DNA of 64,000 bases, taken from assembly GCA_037893245.1 (NCBI GenBank), contig JBAIAA010000739.1, positions 62,001-126,000 of the forward strand, read 5' to 3'. Below the pieces are notes generated by a model that was not told the DNA's origin, did not search any database, and was given only the letters and a program-made list of their open reading frames with translations. The stretch comes from Crossaster papposus. Lineage: Eukaryota; Echinodermata; Asteroidea; Velatida; Solasteridae. Position numbers and translations under genes: made by a program. Positions within the stretch are counted from its first letter, which is position 1. Every line of letters begins with the position of its first letter. Shown here piece after piece: positions 1-12,200 of this stretch.

Positions 1-127
1 GGGCGCCTGGATATATTTTTAAAACTTTTAAAAACTTTTTACCACATGGTGTCCAGTTAAGACTAGGGTTAAACAATGTAATTTACACACTCTAACCATG
101 AAGGACTATTTTTCCTTCCTCCATGCT

Positions 128-280
128 CTAACTCGCCTTGTTATCTTTGTTGAACTGCGCCCCACTCTCCTCCATGTCGACGTCGAAGGGCAGGTATATA
201 TCGAGGTGATACCGGCTGGGATGAGCGTGAAGCAGCACCCGATCCTCGCCAATGTCTAAGCTCAACGTCTTCGCCGTTCG
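128..280 (-). CDS. PIH1D1: PIH1D1 last visible exon (CS-like domain)
   Basis: The acceptor is a T-run ending in TAG at 281-282. The exon opens in phase 0 with RTAKTLSLDIGEDRVLL, which aligns without a gap after the ...EIKLPGV end of the previous exon 11.9 kb away. It reads 50 codons to a TAG at 128-130. Mammalian PIH1D1 continues about 15 residues past the matching position. An AAG|GCGAGT sequence at 137 could be a GC donor leading to a further exon left of the window. Either the protein stops here slightly short, or the true end lies outside. Confidence 0.8.
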   Translation of the reverse strand, partial: RTAKTLSLDIGEDRVLLHAHPSRYHLDIYLPFDVDMEESGAQFNKDNKAS

Positions 281-3200
281 CTAAAAAAAAGAGAGGAACA
301 TGACTCACTTCTTAAACAATTCTTATTATGTCACTCTTAAGAATGTACACTTAACTGTACCTTCAACCTTCAACCTTCAAGAACTGAAGGTTTTATTATA
401 ATGTTTCGTTACGCAACACCGGGTTTTGACGGGGGAAAGCTTTCAACGTATTTAGCTCACCGTTTAATTCATCTATACAATGGGTGTGAAAAGGACGTAG
501 TTTTGAATGATCGAAGGTTCGTATGTTCATGGAGGAAGGAAAACTGTTTTCCTTCCTCCGTGCATGTTGGAATGTTCGATTGGCTTAGACACTTCGCCCC
601 TTTGTTGGCATTTCTCCTTTCGCATCGGATGCCGTGTATACACGCAATAAAAAAAATTCTGAAATTCAAAACAAATGACGGATGAACACGTCGTGAACGA
701 GCAAGGCCGGGAATATCTGTCAGCGACCAGCTCGAAGCCAGCGAGACCGAAAATGTCAGGATGTGCTACCCACAGATGCCAACCTGATGAACCCGTCTCG
801 GGTCGAGGTTCGTGAAAAAAACAATCCCGCGCCTGGGCCCAGTCATTGTCCAAATAATCATGGTCCAACAATAATGGCCAGAGATGAAATGACCAGGGTC
901 CTCAAATACAGGGTGGTAAACAAAATTGGACCGGCCTATATTTTCAGTATCTTCCAACCAGAACAAAACAAGTTTTGATCGACGGGGAATCTTTCTACAT
1001 GTATATGAACAATAATACCAAGGTCACCCGAGCCGGTCCAGTAGTCCTTCTGTGGTGGTTATTTTTTTTCTGGAATAATTAAAGTCGGGGTCAGCAGAAA
1101 CGCCACGACAATGAAAAGACCTGTCCAATTGACCACCGACCTTTGTTCCAGACAAAAGGTCCCTGGAATAAAAACTACTGGACCGAATCGAGTGATCTTG
1201 GTATCATTTTTCATCTAGAAAGATTCTCCGTCTGTTCAAACTAGTCTTTCTGGTCGGAGGGTACTCAAATTAGGCCGTTCCGTGTTTTTTTTCAACCACA
1301 AAAGCGGACCCTGATCCGAATTTCTGTGGTTTTAATGGGCGTAACATGTTTGTCAGAATGTTTTGTATCACACAGACTCTACGAAAACGAACATTTATGA
1401 AGTACCTATAAAAGAAAATGACTTTAGAACACCCTGTATAGAAAATGTGCTGAAACGCAAATTATGTTTTCCCCAAAGCCAAACACAGGGTTCAACAAAT
1501 GTTATATTCTCGTGACCGTTTATAAGTATAACTATATGTTTCGAACAATACATACTGCTTTGGTAAATGAAACAGCGGGTTCAAAATACTCAACTTTAAA
1601 AAAAACCACAAAAACAGCGAGTTCCTTTTTATTTTCCTGTGGTTTATAATAGATCCGCTATGTTATCCGTAATCCGTAATGTAACGTGTGCGATAAGGGC
1701 TTGGATGAGCTGAGCCCGTGGTGAATATTGGTATTGCACACATGGATATCGAGGACACCCAATACCCATTGGAACAACACTGGTTTTCCGGCCCGATATC
1801 CCACAACCCGTCTTGTTTTTTCCCTTCTCTCGCTAAAGAATGCTGACCGCGGTATACGTGTTCTAGGAAGCGGTGTAGGATTACAATAAAACCGTCCCAC
1901 ACTATTACTAGCACCCAGCATGCAGCGTTCGCGTATACCACACACACACTCGCGTATGGTATATTCATTTCAGCTTGCGCGGCGAGAGCACGTCTACAAA
2001 ACAACGCCATTCCCTTCCTGGGTAGACCCCGCGTTTCAACACACACGACCGGTTTTCTTTTTGGCATGTTTTGGTCTTGCTTTTAATAGTTGCGGTTCTG
2101 TGCTTTTTTGGGGTAACAACCGTTTGGTCACAAATTCTGGACTGCGTGTTTTCTTATCGAGTTAGAAGTCTTTGTAAGTCGACTCCAGTAAACTATAGTG
2201 TACCATACATTGGAGGAATTCGAATATTCCTCCATGACCATATAATACTGGGCGAGTTTCGGTTGTTATCACCAGCGCTATCTTGAAAGAAATAATCGAT
2301 ACAGAGCCAAATAAAAACACCGTGGTACAACCGTCTGTTTATTACTAGTAGCGTGTGCGTGTACGTGTACGTATGAACGGATGCCTGGTGTTAGCTTGTT
2401 TGCATGTAATGGGAAATAACGGCCTTGATCTTTGTACTAGTGCCAGTGGTATATTTTTTTAAATCTAGCTATACGGCACGCTTGCAACGGTTTCGCTGCG
2501 GTGGAAACGTTTTCGCGGTACTACTCGCCGAGTCGTCGCCATCGTCTCTGGATATTGATCGTTAGAGCTGTGTGCTCATTGAGGTATGTGTTTTCGTTCT
2601 AGTAATTTGAAAGATGTGTGGGTGCGTGCGTGTGGGGGAGGCAATGTTGTTTATGGAAACTGGAAAGGAAAAGCCTTTGTCGTTAATTACAAAGGACGGG
2701 CTGCCTGTAGAAATGCTTGACTAGTGTATATATTTTGTGTACTGGTAAACTGCAGTGAATTTATGAGACTATACACGTGTATTATGTACGCAAAAAAAAC
2801 ACGTGGCGTGGAAAACTATAGGATAGCATAACATGCCGACACAAGGAAGCATTACATGGGTAATTAGTGGAAGCACCCCGGACACTAAACAAGACATGTT
2901 CATGTATAAAATACCTATAAATATTACTGCTAATTCTGCTTTGGCCTACAATGTTGTGTAGTGTTTTTGGTCTGTTTTTGTTTGTTTGTTTGTTTGGTGG
3001 GGTTTTTTTGGGGTTGTTTTTTTTTTTGGGGGGGGGGGTTGTTACAGTGAACTCTTATTCCTCCATGAGTGAACTGTCAATGTCTTGCGTGCCAATTTAT
3101 TGTTATAACCTATTTGACCTATACGTGCATTTTTGCATTCTGCCGTTTTGTATTCCGTTTCGTTCTTTTTTTGACAAAAATCCAAAGTGAATGTGTTGGC

Positions 3201-6200
3201 ATTCCTTTAACCTCCAAAAGAACGGGTATTTGAAAAATACACCTGTATGGGTGTGTTTTAACGGTCACAACCGAAACATGTTTGGACTCCGTCTAGTCAG
3301 CTCAGTTTGTTTCAAGACTTAGGTAGCGCTTTAACTATACAGTCGAACCCTGATAAATAAGAGCACTGTCCAACACCCTGCTTGTTACACATGGTATGCT
3401 GTTATAACAAGTTAATTTGTCAAGTGTTTGACTGTACTTTATGCACCGTTTAGACCCAAAGGCAAACCGGATTTTTCTCTACTAGCCGGAATTAAAGGTA
3501 GAATACACCATTGGTAATTGCTTAAACTATCAGGAATGGGTGTATTTGGGGGTTGTATTTTATAGTAAATATCGTTTGACTGACCTGTCCGAAGTTTTAC
3601 AATCGTGGATGCTGAGAAAAGCAAGAAAAACGGCGTTCGTTTTCGGCCATCGTCAGGCAGTGGTTCTTATGTTGTTCTTATTATTTTCGAGATCGCTGTC
3701 CGGCAATCGGGAATTTGTTTATATAAAATTCAATTTTTTGTAAAAATTACAGGATATCTAGCGCAATCATTTTGCTGGATGACTACAATAATTGTTTACT
3801 TTCAAATAAGTAGGATATTTCTTAATAATTCAGTAGTAACATTTTTGTATATCTGCAAAAGGTGTATATCCTACCTTTAAAGCAGAAAAACTAAATTTGT
3901 TTGAGTTTGGAATGTCAGTAAGGAAGTAGAAGGATTTCGCTGTTTTGACCACAAACGACAATGACCCGAAGCGGAAGCGCATGGTATGATTGTTACGCCA
4001 GAGTTGCCGAGTGGTGTTTTGGTGATAAGGAATTAGACGTAATATATATATATATTTTGTTTTCGGTTTGCCGTTTTGTAGTGCGGGTCAGTGTGAAATT
4101 TGTTTACCCAGCACAATTTAAGGCAGACTTTTGACCCTATAAACACCAGGGTTGTAGTCGAGTCCCTGCAAGTCCTTTCACAAGTCCTTTCGTGAAGCCA
4201 GTCACAAGTCCCTTCATAAAGGCAGTCACAAGTAACTGGATGAACAATGACAAAGGAATGCTTTTGTCAAAGCTGATTTGAATAGCTTGTGATTTAAATT
4301 GGAACTGAAGGACTTGTGATGGACTTGCAGGGACTTGCAGGGACTTGCAGGGACTTGTGATGGACTCGACTACATCCCTGATAAACACTACAGACCGTTA
4401 CCTATACCCCAGATATCTGAAAAGGATTCCTGAGATTTGGGGAACACAGTGCTGTGATCAACAACAACATTTTGCCTTATCTGTCTTCATTATGGTAATA
4501 CAAAAATATAACTTTTTAAACGTATATACCACTTATGGGCTATTATAGAAAATATGCTGAAAGGCAATTTTAACGCAGTGATATAATTATTATTATTATT
4601 AAAACCAAGCAATTGATCGAACCAATGCTGTATTGTTCAAAATGCACAGAATTATTAATCCGTTGGCGCAGGACCAAATAAGAATTTAAAAAAATTGTTT
4701 TAAAGGTTTGTTAGTCATTTGCAACAATTTCTTTTTACTAATAATGTTGTGGTTTTGGGGATTTCTTTTCAAGGGAAATAAAGTCCGAGAACCTGACTTG
4801 CAAGCTTAAGTTTTACGACCCCAACTCGTTTAGTTGTACGGAAAACAAATCGCGGACGGACAAATGTTGAGTACAGCGGGCGGAAGTCGGGTACATTGGA
4901 TAATAAAAAGAGATATAGCATTCTCGAACATTATAACCTGTGGTGGGGAGAAAAACAAACTATTGAATCTTCAGTTCTTCACTGAACAACGATGCCTTTA
5001 ACATGTCGATGCACCATGGACACAAACCATTTAAAGGTAGTATACACCATTGGTCATTGCTTGAATATCATGAATGAGTAGATTTGGGGGTTGTATTTCA
5101 TAGTAAATATCGTTTAACTGAGCTGTCCGAAGTTTTACAATCATGGATGTCAAGAAAAGCACGAAAAACAGCGTTTGTTTTCAACCGGCGTCGAGCAGTT
5201 ATTCTTATGTTATCTTTGTTTTTTTCGCGATCGCCGTCCGGCGATCGCGAATTTTTGTATTATAAAATTATATTTTTCGGAATAATTACAGGATATCTAG
5301 CGCAATCCTTTTGCTGGATGTCTAGAATCAACATTTACTTTCAAATGAGTAAGATATTTCTTAATAATTCGGTTGTAAATATTTTTGATATCTGCAAATG
5401 GTGTATCCTACCTTTAAATATGAATAATAATATTTCGTGCTTTTGATTATTCAGAACACAGTGCGTCATGATCGTACTCGTACAAAATTATGTCCCTGAT
5501 CTGAACTCGACTTCCGGTTGTTTTTATGGTTATAGCGACCCCGTTTTCACCGAGGTCCGAATTCAATAGCACACCGATTTTCGCACTTTATACCGATTGG
5601 TGCATGGTCGGATAAACATCTGGAATGACACCAACGCGAACCCGAATTTATCATATTACGTAACAAACCGCTACCGTATTTTGAGGGTTGATCATGAGAT
5701 AGAGATGAGTCTTATAATTATTCAGAAAGAACCAAGTTTCGATGTGTTCCCCTTGTGTTAACTTCCTGATCCTCAATCATGCCTGAATATATTTTTACGA
5801 TGTGTAAACTGTTGCATCCATCCTCCCCGATTGTGCTTCACAAAATATATGGTCTTGAGCTAAATCTCCTAGCCCAAATCCAGATATCTGTGTCATTATT
5901 CTTCTATAAAGATTCTCCATCCATTGTTATACATGAGGTAGTTTTGGCATCGGGGTACGTAGTGGAAGTATGCTTGCCCGTTTTTTATTGGCCCTGTATG
6001 TAAGACGTACATGTACATTAGACTCCACCCCTGTATACCCTATACGCTCCAAAATACTGTACAAGAGAAAAATATCGGGAGAAAAGTACCGAATGTAAAA
6101 AGAACAAGGATTTAATCTCTTTTTTTTCCTATTAAAAATAAATGGATGCAGTAGCAACAATGGATGCGCGCAAAGACGAGAAACTACTATTTTTGTGGCC

Positions 6201-9200
6201 TGTAGGGTAAAAAATGTAGATAGACTGAATAAACAAAACAAAACCTGATGATATGTAAAGATAAACATCTATTTCTATGTCTAAGTCTATTTCGGACCGC
6301 AATCTCATTCAATTGTAGTGGTTTCTACGCAACGGCAGGTCGTTGATTTATGTATGAAATTTAAATTATTATACGAAGAAAGACATTATTTATAACCGGA
6401 AAATGTTCCCTCGCCGGAAACTATCTTGTTGAACACCGGTTTCCCATTTATACAGCTGGCCGGAATGAATGTTGATAGCACCGTGGTTATTTGAAAAATA
6501 TATGCAAACGGAAGTAATTTGTAAAAATGAAACGTCTGCTAAGTTCTCATTAGATATTTACGAGCTTATGTGAGCGCGGACATCCATTAATTTTGTCAGT
6601 CTCCTTATCTCGTTCCCAGACTCATTTTCATAAAACTGAATGGTTCTAGAGTCTGGAGTGCTGAATGGTAACGCATAGCAACCGGTGGAAATTCATGTGC
6701 TAATGAAAAGATGTTTTTACCGGCTGATGACGAACCCGGTAATGCCGTCCTGCCCTTAATCACTCTCCGTGGAAACAAGATAGTCGGTGCGCACAACCAG
6801 TGGGATAAAAAGTGTAGAGAATTTAGCCTGATGAGTTGTGTTCTTTTTCGTTGTTGTTTGTAGAAAGATGAACACGCAAATGCAAGCCAACATCGCGCAA
6901 ACGGGATGCAAGAAAACACCGAGCTCGTCAGCCACCAAGCCACGCCGGACGAGCTACTACACCAAGAAGGGCCGCCAGGGCCGGCGGACCAAGCTGACCG
7001 GCTTGCTCCTGCGGGCCATCACCGAGATCATCGCCGAGACGGAGATCCTCAGCATCTCCCACCTCAGCCAGGAGCTTGCGGTCCGGGGCCACAGCATGTC
7101 CCGCTCCACCGTGTTCCGGGCGATGGAGGTCCTGGGACTTCGCGTGGACCGGGACAGGAAGGTCTGGTGCGCCGGGCCGGCTCAGGCGCAACCTGGGCCT
7201 GATGCTGCTCGAGGGACTAAACACGATGCCAGCGCGAGAATTGATGAAGGCTTTACCAAGCTACAAACTAACTCGACTACTGCTAACCCGTTTCCCGGTG
7301 GACCAGATGACACTCCAACTCTTACAGTAAGCAATCTCAGTTATCCAAAGCAAATGGGGTACTCTTCTTCAAATGTCCAACGCGCTGACGAACACGTGAG
7401 CTCAATCGATGCCGAAATCCCCCAGAAAAGCCGTCTTTATACGGTGACTCACAGTCACAACAGACAGTCAAAACGGGAAACCGATGGCAGTGTCAACCTG
7501 GTATCACAGGAATTTGCCTGGACTCAGTGCACTGGAAGTCAGGGATCCGTGCTCCTTGCAGACAAGTGGACAGCCACGACCAAAGACAAGGGAGGACTAA
7601 AACCAATCAACATGACATCATTGAACCTCTCACAGAGGAAAGGAAGAAAAAGAAAATCAGATTGTCCGACTAAATTTGGCGCATTCAACAACTCGGAGGA
7701 GGGTTCTGCAGATACACCCTGCTGGCCAACAACAGCACCACCAGCATCAAGCAATGGACATGCGGACGAAATGTTAAAGGTAAAATACGCAACTGGACAT
7801 TTAAAAAGTATTTTTTTTAAAGCGAAAACACCAAATTAAAAACACAAACAGAAAAAATGCTACCTTTAGTTAGGAACTCTTTGAATTCCTGTTTGGCGAG
7901 GAATGTTAATTCCTCCTACCTTTTAATTTTCCTTTATAGTTCCTAATCTTAGGGTTTAGCCTTGTTCAGGGAAAATATGTATCAACCAGAACCCAATTGT
8001 CTACAATAAATGGCCTAGTGAAATGATATTCATGTGGTTGTCTATGATAACAAATTTGACATTTAATAACACTACAAAAATCAAACGCCAAACAAAATAT
8101 TAAATATTTCTTTAATGATATTTTTGATAGAGATTAAGATGTTGGTTATTCTCCTTTTAGAGTTCCACTAGTCTTGAACAACAAGCAGAGAAGACACTGC
8201 CACTTAATTTGAACCTACTGCCGGTCAACCCTGGGATACATGCACCTTCCAACAGGTCTGTCAACACCAAGGAAACATCCAGTTCTACCCCTGGGGTCTA
8301 CGAATTGGGGAGTCACGATCCGGGGCAACCGCAAGGCTTACATCTGCAAAAGAACCAAGCGCAAAAGTTGCCAACAGAAAAGCTTTCTATAGGCTTTCAA
8401 CGACGAGCTGAACTACCTGTACCTTCAAGGACAACATTGGCACAGTCTTCTTTGGGGGATAGTCTGATCTTAGAGCCAGAAGCTTGCGATAACAGAACCT
8501 CAGTCTCGGGAAAAACTGAAAGTAAGAATAGTGCCTTATCAAAGTTACACAGATCTGTGCTTGATGATCATGAGGTGGCTGGCTTCGTTGAGTGGAATGA
8601 CTCGAAATTTGTGCTGCGAGATAGAAGGCTCGTTGGTACCACTTTGAAAGATGACCACATGCCAAGTTTCAATTTGCAAGACAGTGGTACAGTTCCCCAA
8701 CTTCAGAAATCCACTCTGCAAAGTCAGCGACGCCAGCAGGAAAGTACTCCACAGCTGCCCCTAGATTCACAGAGGAAAGGGATGCATAAAGATGTAGGAT
8801 ATCAACTTCTAAGACAAAGCTCTGCAGCAAATGGTAGGCTGAACCCGAGTTCCAAGAGTCGGCATGTGAAGATAAGTGATGGCAAATGGTCCGTCGTGGA
8901 GGCAAAACGTCCTAGTCGCTCTGAGGGGCCCCTGGGTAAACAATCACGCGAAGCAGGTCAGTTACCCTCAGGTGATGGGGACACAGCAGTGGTCAACTCT
9001 ACCATCCCTGGTTTTCAGAATGACTCCCTGCAGCAGAACCGACGCGAAGACACCGACCCTCAAACGGCAAGGCTGCATGCATTGACTTCAAGTCTGGCTG
9101 CCAAGACATCAACGGTCTTCACCAAAGAGCCTTCATCACAGGACCTTCAAATCAAGATGAGAGCAACTGATGAGAAACTCTCAGACAAACTCTTACCTGA

Positions 9201-12200
9201 TCTGTATCCCAACAATGTGAATCGTAAGTTGAGTGTAGACAGGAATCACACAATCGGTTCTGGTGCAGATGACCCAAGGGTCCCACAAACAAGTCAGAAA
9301 GCTTTCTCAAAATCGTCTATCCCACCAGCAAACAAGTATGGTGCATCTGATTGTCAACAAAGTGAAAGCATCCCGTCGAGCCAAACTACTTGTGGTGCAG
9401 TAAATACACCTGCCTCATCTTGTATGAATTGCTTCTCCACGTTTCTACCAGAACTTAAATCCTGGGTAAGTATCTGAAATTTGATTTAAGAGTTTTCTCA
9501 TTTAACCTCAGATACACAAGGGTCTAAGTGATTTTTAGATGTAGTTTTACTTCATGTTCACGTTATCGTCGTAGTTTTTCGTTGCGTATGGCGTGAAATA
9601 AATACGCACAACAAATTTGTTCCCTATGTGCACAGAATCATAGCATCTCGCGTGAGCTTCAGACTGACCCACTCTCCCCCAATTCTCCCTTTCTTACAAG
9701 TGGCCGTGGAAGTACCGTGGCCTAGATCATTGAATTCGTGGTCTGCGGGTAGTTCTGCAGGTTCGAGCCCAGCCTAGGGCTATGATACTTCTATGCCTAA
9801 CTAATATGGGTAAAGGCATTATTAAATGCCTTGCAGTCGAATGGTTAACCACCCCAACCCTATTCATATTGTAAAAAGGTCAGATTGTCTCATTTCAGTG
9901 TGAGGGGCTGATTCTTCCATACTTTTCCCTGTAGCCTAGACCTCGAAGGGCCTTTGGCCTTGCGATTTGCAATTAAAAAGTTCCATTTGGGGGAGATCTT
10001 ACAATCAGCTGGTTGCACTTGGTCTGGAGTTATATCCCACGCAGAACTTTCATTCTGAAGCTGCCTGGTGATCCTGCTGCTATACATATACGTTTGGTTA
10101 TAGTATCCCAAATTTAGGAAATCATCTCCTAAAGGTTTCTCATAAAAAAAAAATGAGATGTCTTATTTCTTGTTTTACTCATTTTGCAGATGCAAGACGT
10201 CTCCATCAGGCTAAACTCAATGGAAAACCAGCTGCAGTTCCTCACACAGGGTATCAATCAACCTAAGGAGCCAATGGAAGAGGCGGAGCATATGAACCTC
10301 TCCGATGAGGAGGAAGATGATGAGGGGGCAGATGAGGAGGAAGATGGGTATAGGGCAGAAGAGAAGGTAGAAGAGACGGATGAAGAGCAAGCAGTAAAAG
10401 CTGAGGAGGAGGAGGAGCAAATGGAGCAAATGGAGCAAATGGAGCCAGAGGTGCCGACGTGGAACACATCCCTGCCTTCGGTTAACACTCCAGAGAGCAA
10501 TGGTAATAATAAAGCAGATTGTTGCAACTGATAATATAACCAACAAATACTGTATCGCCGACAATAAATGACCGATGACAAATGACCAATGACATAGTAT
10601 ACGGGCATACAGAATTTAGGACTGGTAAGTGTCTCCCAAAACTTCATTTATGGGACACAAAAAGAACTTAACTTCTGGCCAAGTTCGATCAAGGACTATA
10701 GTTAACTATAGTTTGACTAACTCTGATTGAACTCAGGCTAGTCGACGATGGTTGGACTAGTCTAGTCGACTATTCACGACCAGCCTACCGCAGTTGGTCG
10801 CATCGATGGTAACCAATAACCGCTTTAATAGCACAGTACAGAGAGCACCTGTTTGGCAGTTAATGGTCAATAGTTCGACTAGAGTCGTTCGCACTTCAAC
10901 TTCAGTGCGCATGCCCTAATGACGTCACGAACTAACCACTAGTTAACTATAGTTCCTTGATCGAACTTGGCCTCTGTTTTCATATGCAGACTTGATCAAC
11001 AAGTTGCTAAGTGATGAACGTTGGAGCTGTTTTAGTCCCTACATTGGTGGGCCCAGACTGGCCATCAGGCTGGCCAGAGACTGCATCTTTGGCTGCAAGA
11101 TCTTGTCCAGATCAACGGTGACAGGACGTAATGGAATGAAACCTTTGCAACGGGATGGCATCAAGAAGATCAAAGGTTTGAATGAATTTCCTTTACCACT
11201 ACGCGGGTGGTTGGTTCTCTGACAGTGTTGGAGCACAAGGCTTGACCCTCAAGGCCCGGGTCAAGGTTTTGGACCCTCAAGGCCCAAGGCCCTACACAAA
11301 TTTTGTTTGAGCCTTTGGCCTTGAGGGTCAAGCCTTGTGCTCCAACACTGTTTTCTAACCCTGATCCCTGATTTCGCGATTGCGTATCTTCGGCCTGATT
11401 TTACTTTGCGTCTCCCTGCATTCTGTACCCTTCTCAGATTGCCTGATGCAGATTTACGGCCCGAAGTGCAGCGATGTGGAACGCGAGATACTCTGGAAGA
11501 TGGCCAGAGAGAGTCTGTCCCAACTCTGCAAGCGAACCCGCCGACAGTTTACGGTTGAGACAAATGATAATGTGATGGAGGAGCAAGCTTAGGTATCTTG
11601 AAGAGACTCTTGCAAAATGTGGTCACTGTACTAAGAGGTTGATCCGACAAAGGTCTGTCTCTGAAAAGAGCCATGGAGCTAGTGCGCCGCTCCACCTAAG
11701 ATACTTGTCGTTTAAAAAGCAACTTACTTGCCGCAACTTACTTGCCGCAGGAACTATCTCCGGAGCTAGCTAGGGGCCTAGAGCTAATTCTAGCACCGAA
11801 ATTGGTAGGGCTAGCTCCACTTTTAGCGGAAACTGATTCACCATGTCACCCATCATGGACACATAACCTATTTGCTGCCCTTTTTGGACGGGAGCACATT
11901 TCAGATGTCCTTAATAGCTCCACAGAACCCATGTTTAGTTCACTTATCTCAAGAGCTGCTCTTTGTCTAAACATACCCTAAAAGACATGAACTGGATATA
12001 TTACACAGGCACATGTGGAAGTAAACCCTGACCTAATGGGGATGTCGCGCTTTCCCATGAGAACCAGGCGGAAATGGGATCCACCAAGCTCACCTCGGAA
12101 AGTGCAAATGTAAACCAAGCATGACGTCATGACGTCTTAGGTCTACGGTTTCCAAAATATCACAAAAAATCTAATGAAAATGAAGTTACTCACCACTCCC

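Larger units (their letters stand above)
281..6863. other. intronic DNA of PIH1D1 upstream of the nested gene
   Basis: No exon of PIH1D1 was found here. The stretch is AT-rich and holds at least five inverted-repeat or dispersed elements, listed separately. A CpG-rich patch at about 2480-2583 ends in a good donor (GAG|GTATGTG at 2581-2587) and could be a 5-prime untranslated exon of the nested plus-strand gene. This is a guess from composition and donor only. The short open frames look random. Confidence 0.5.

Noticed and set aside
10217-10647. Minus-strand Leu- and Ser-rich frames
   Set aside because: These are antisense shadows of the acidic exon of the nested gene.
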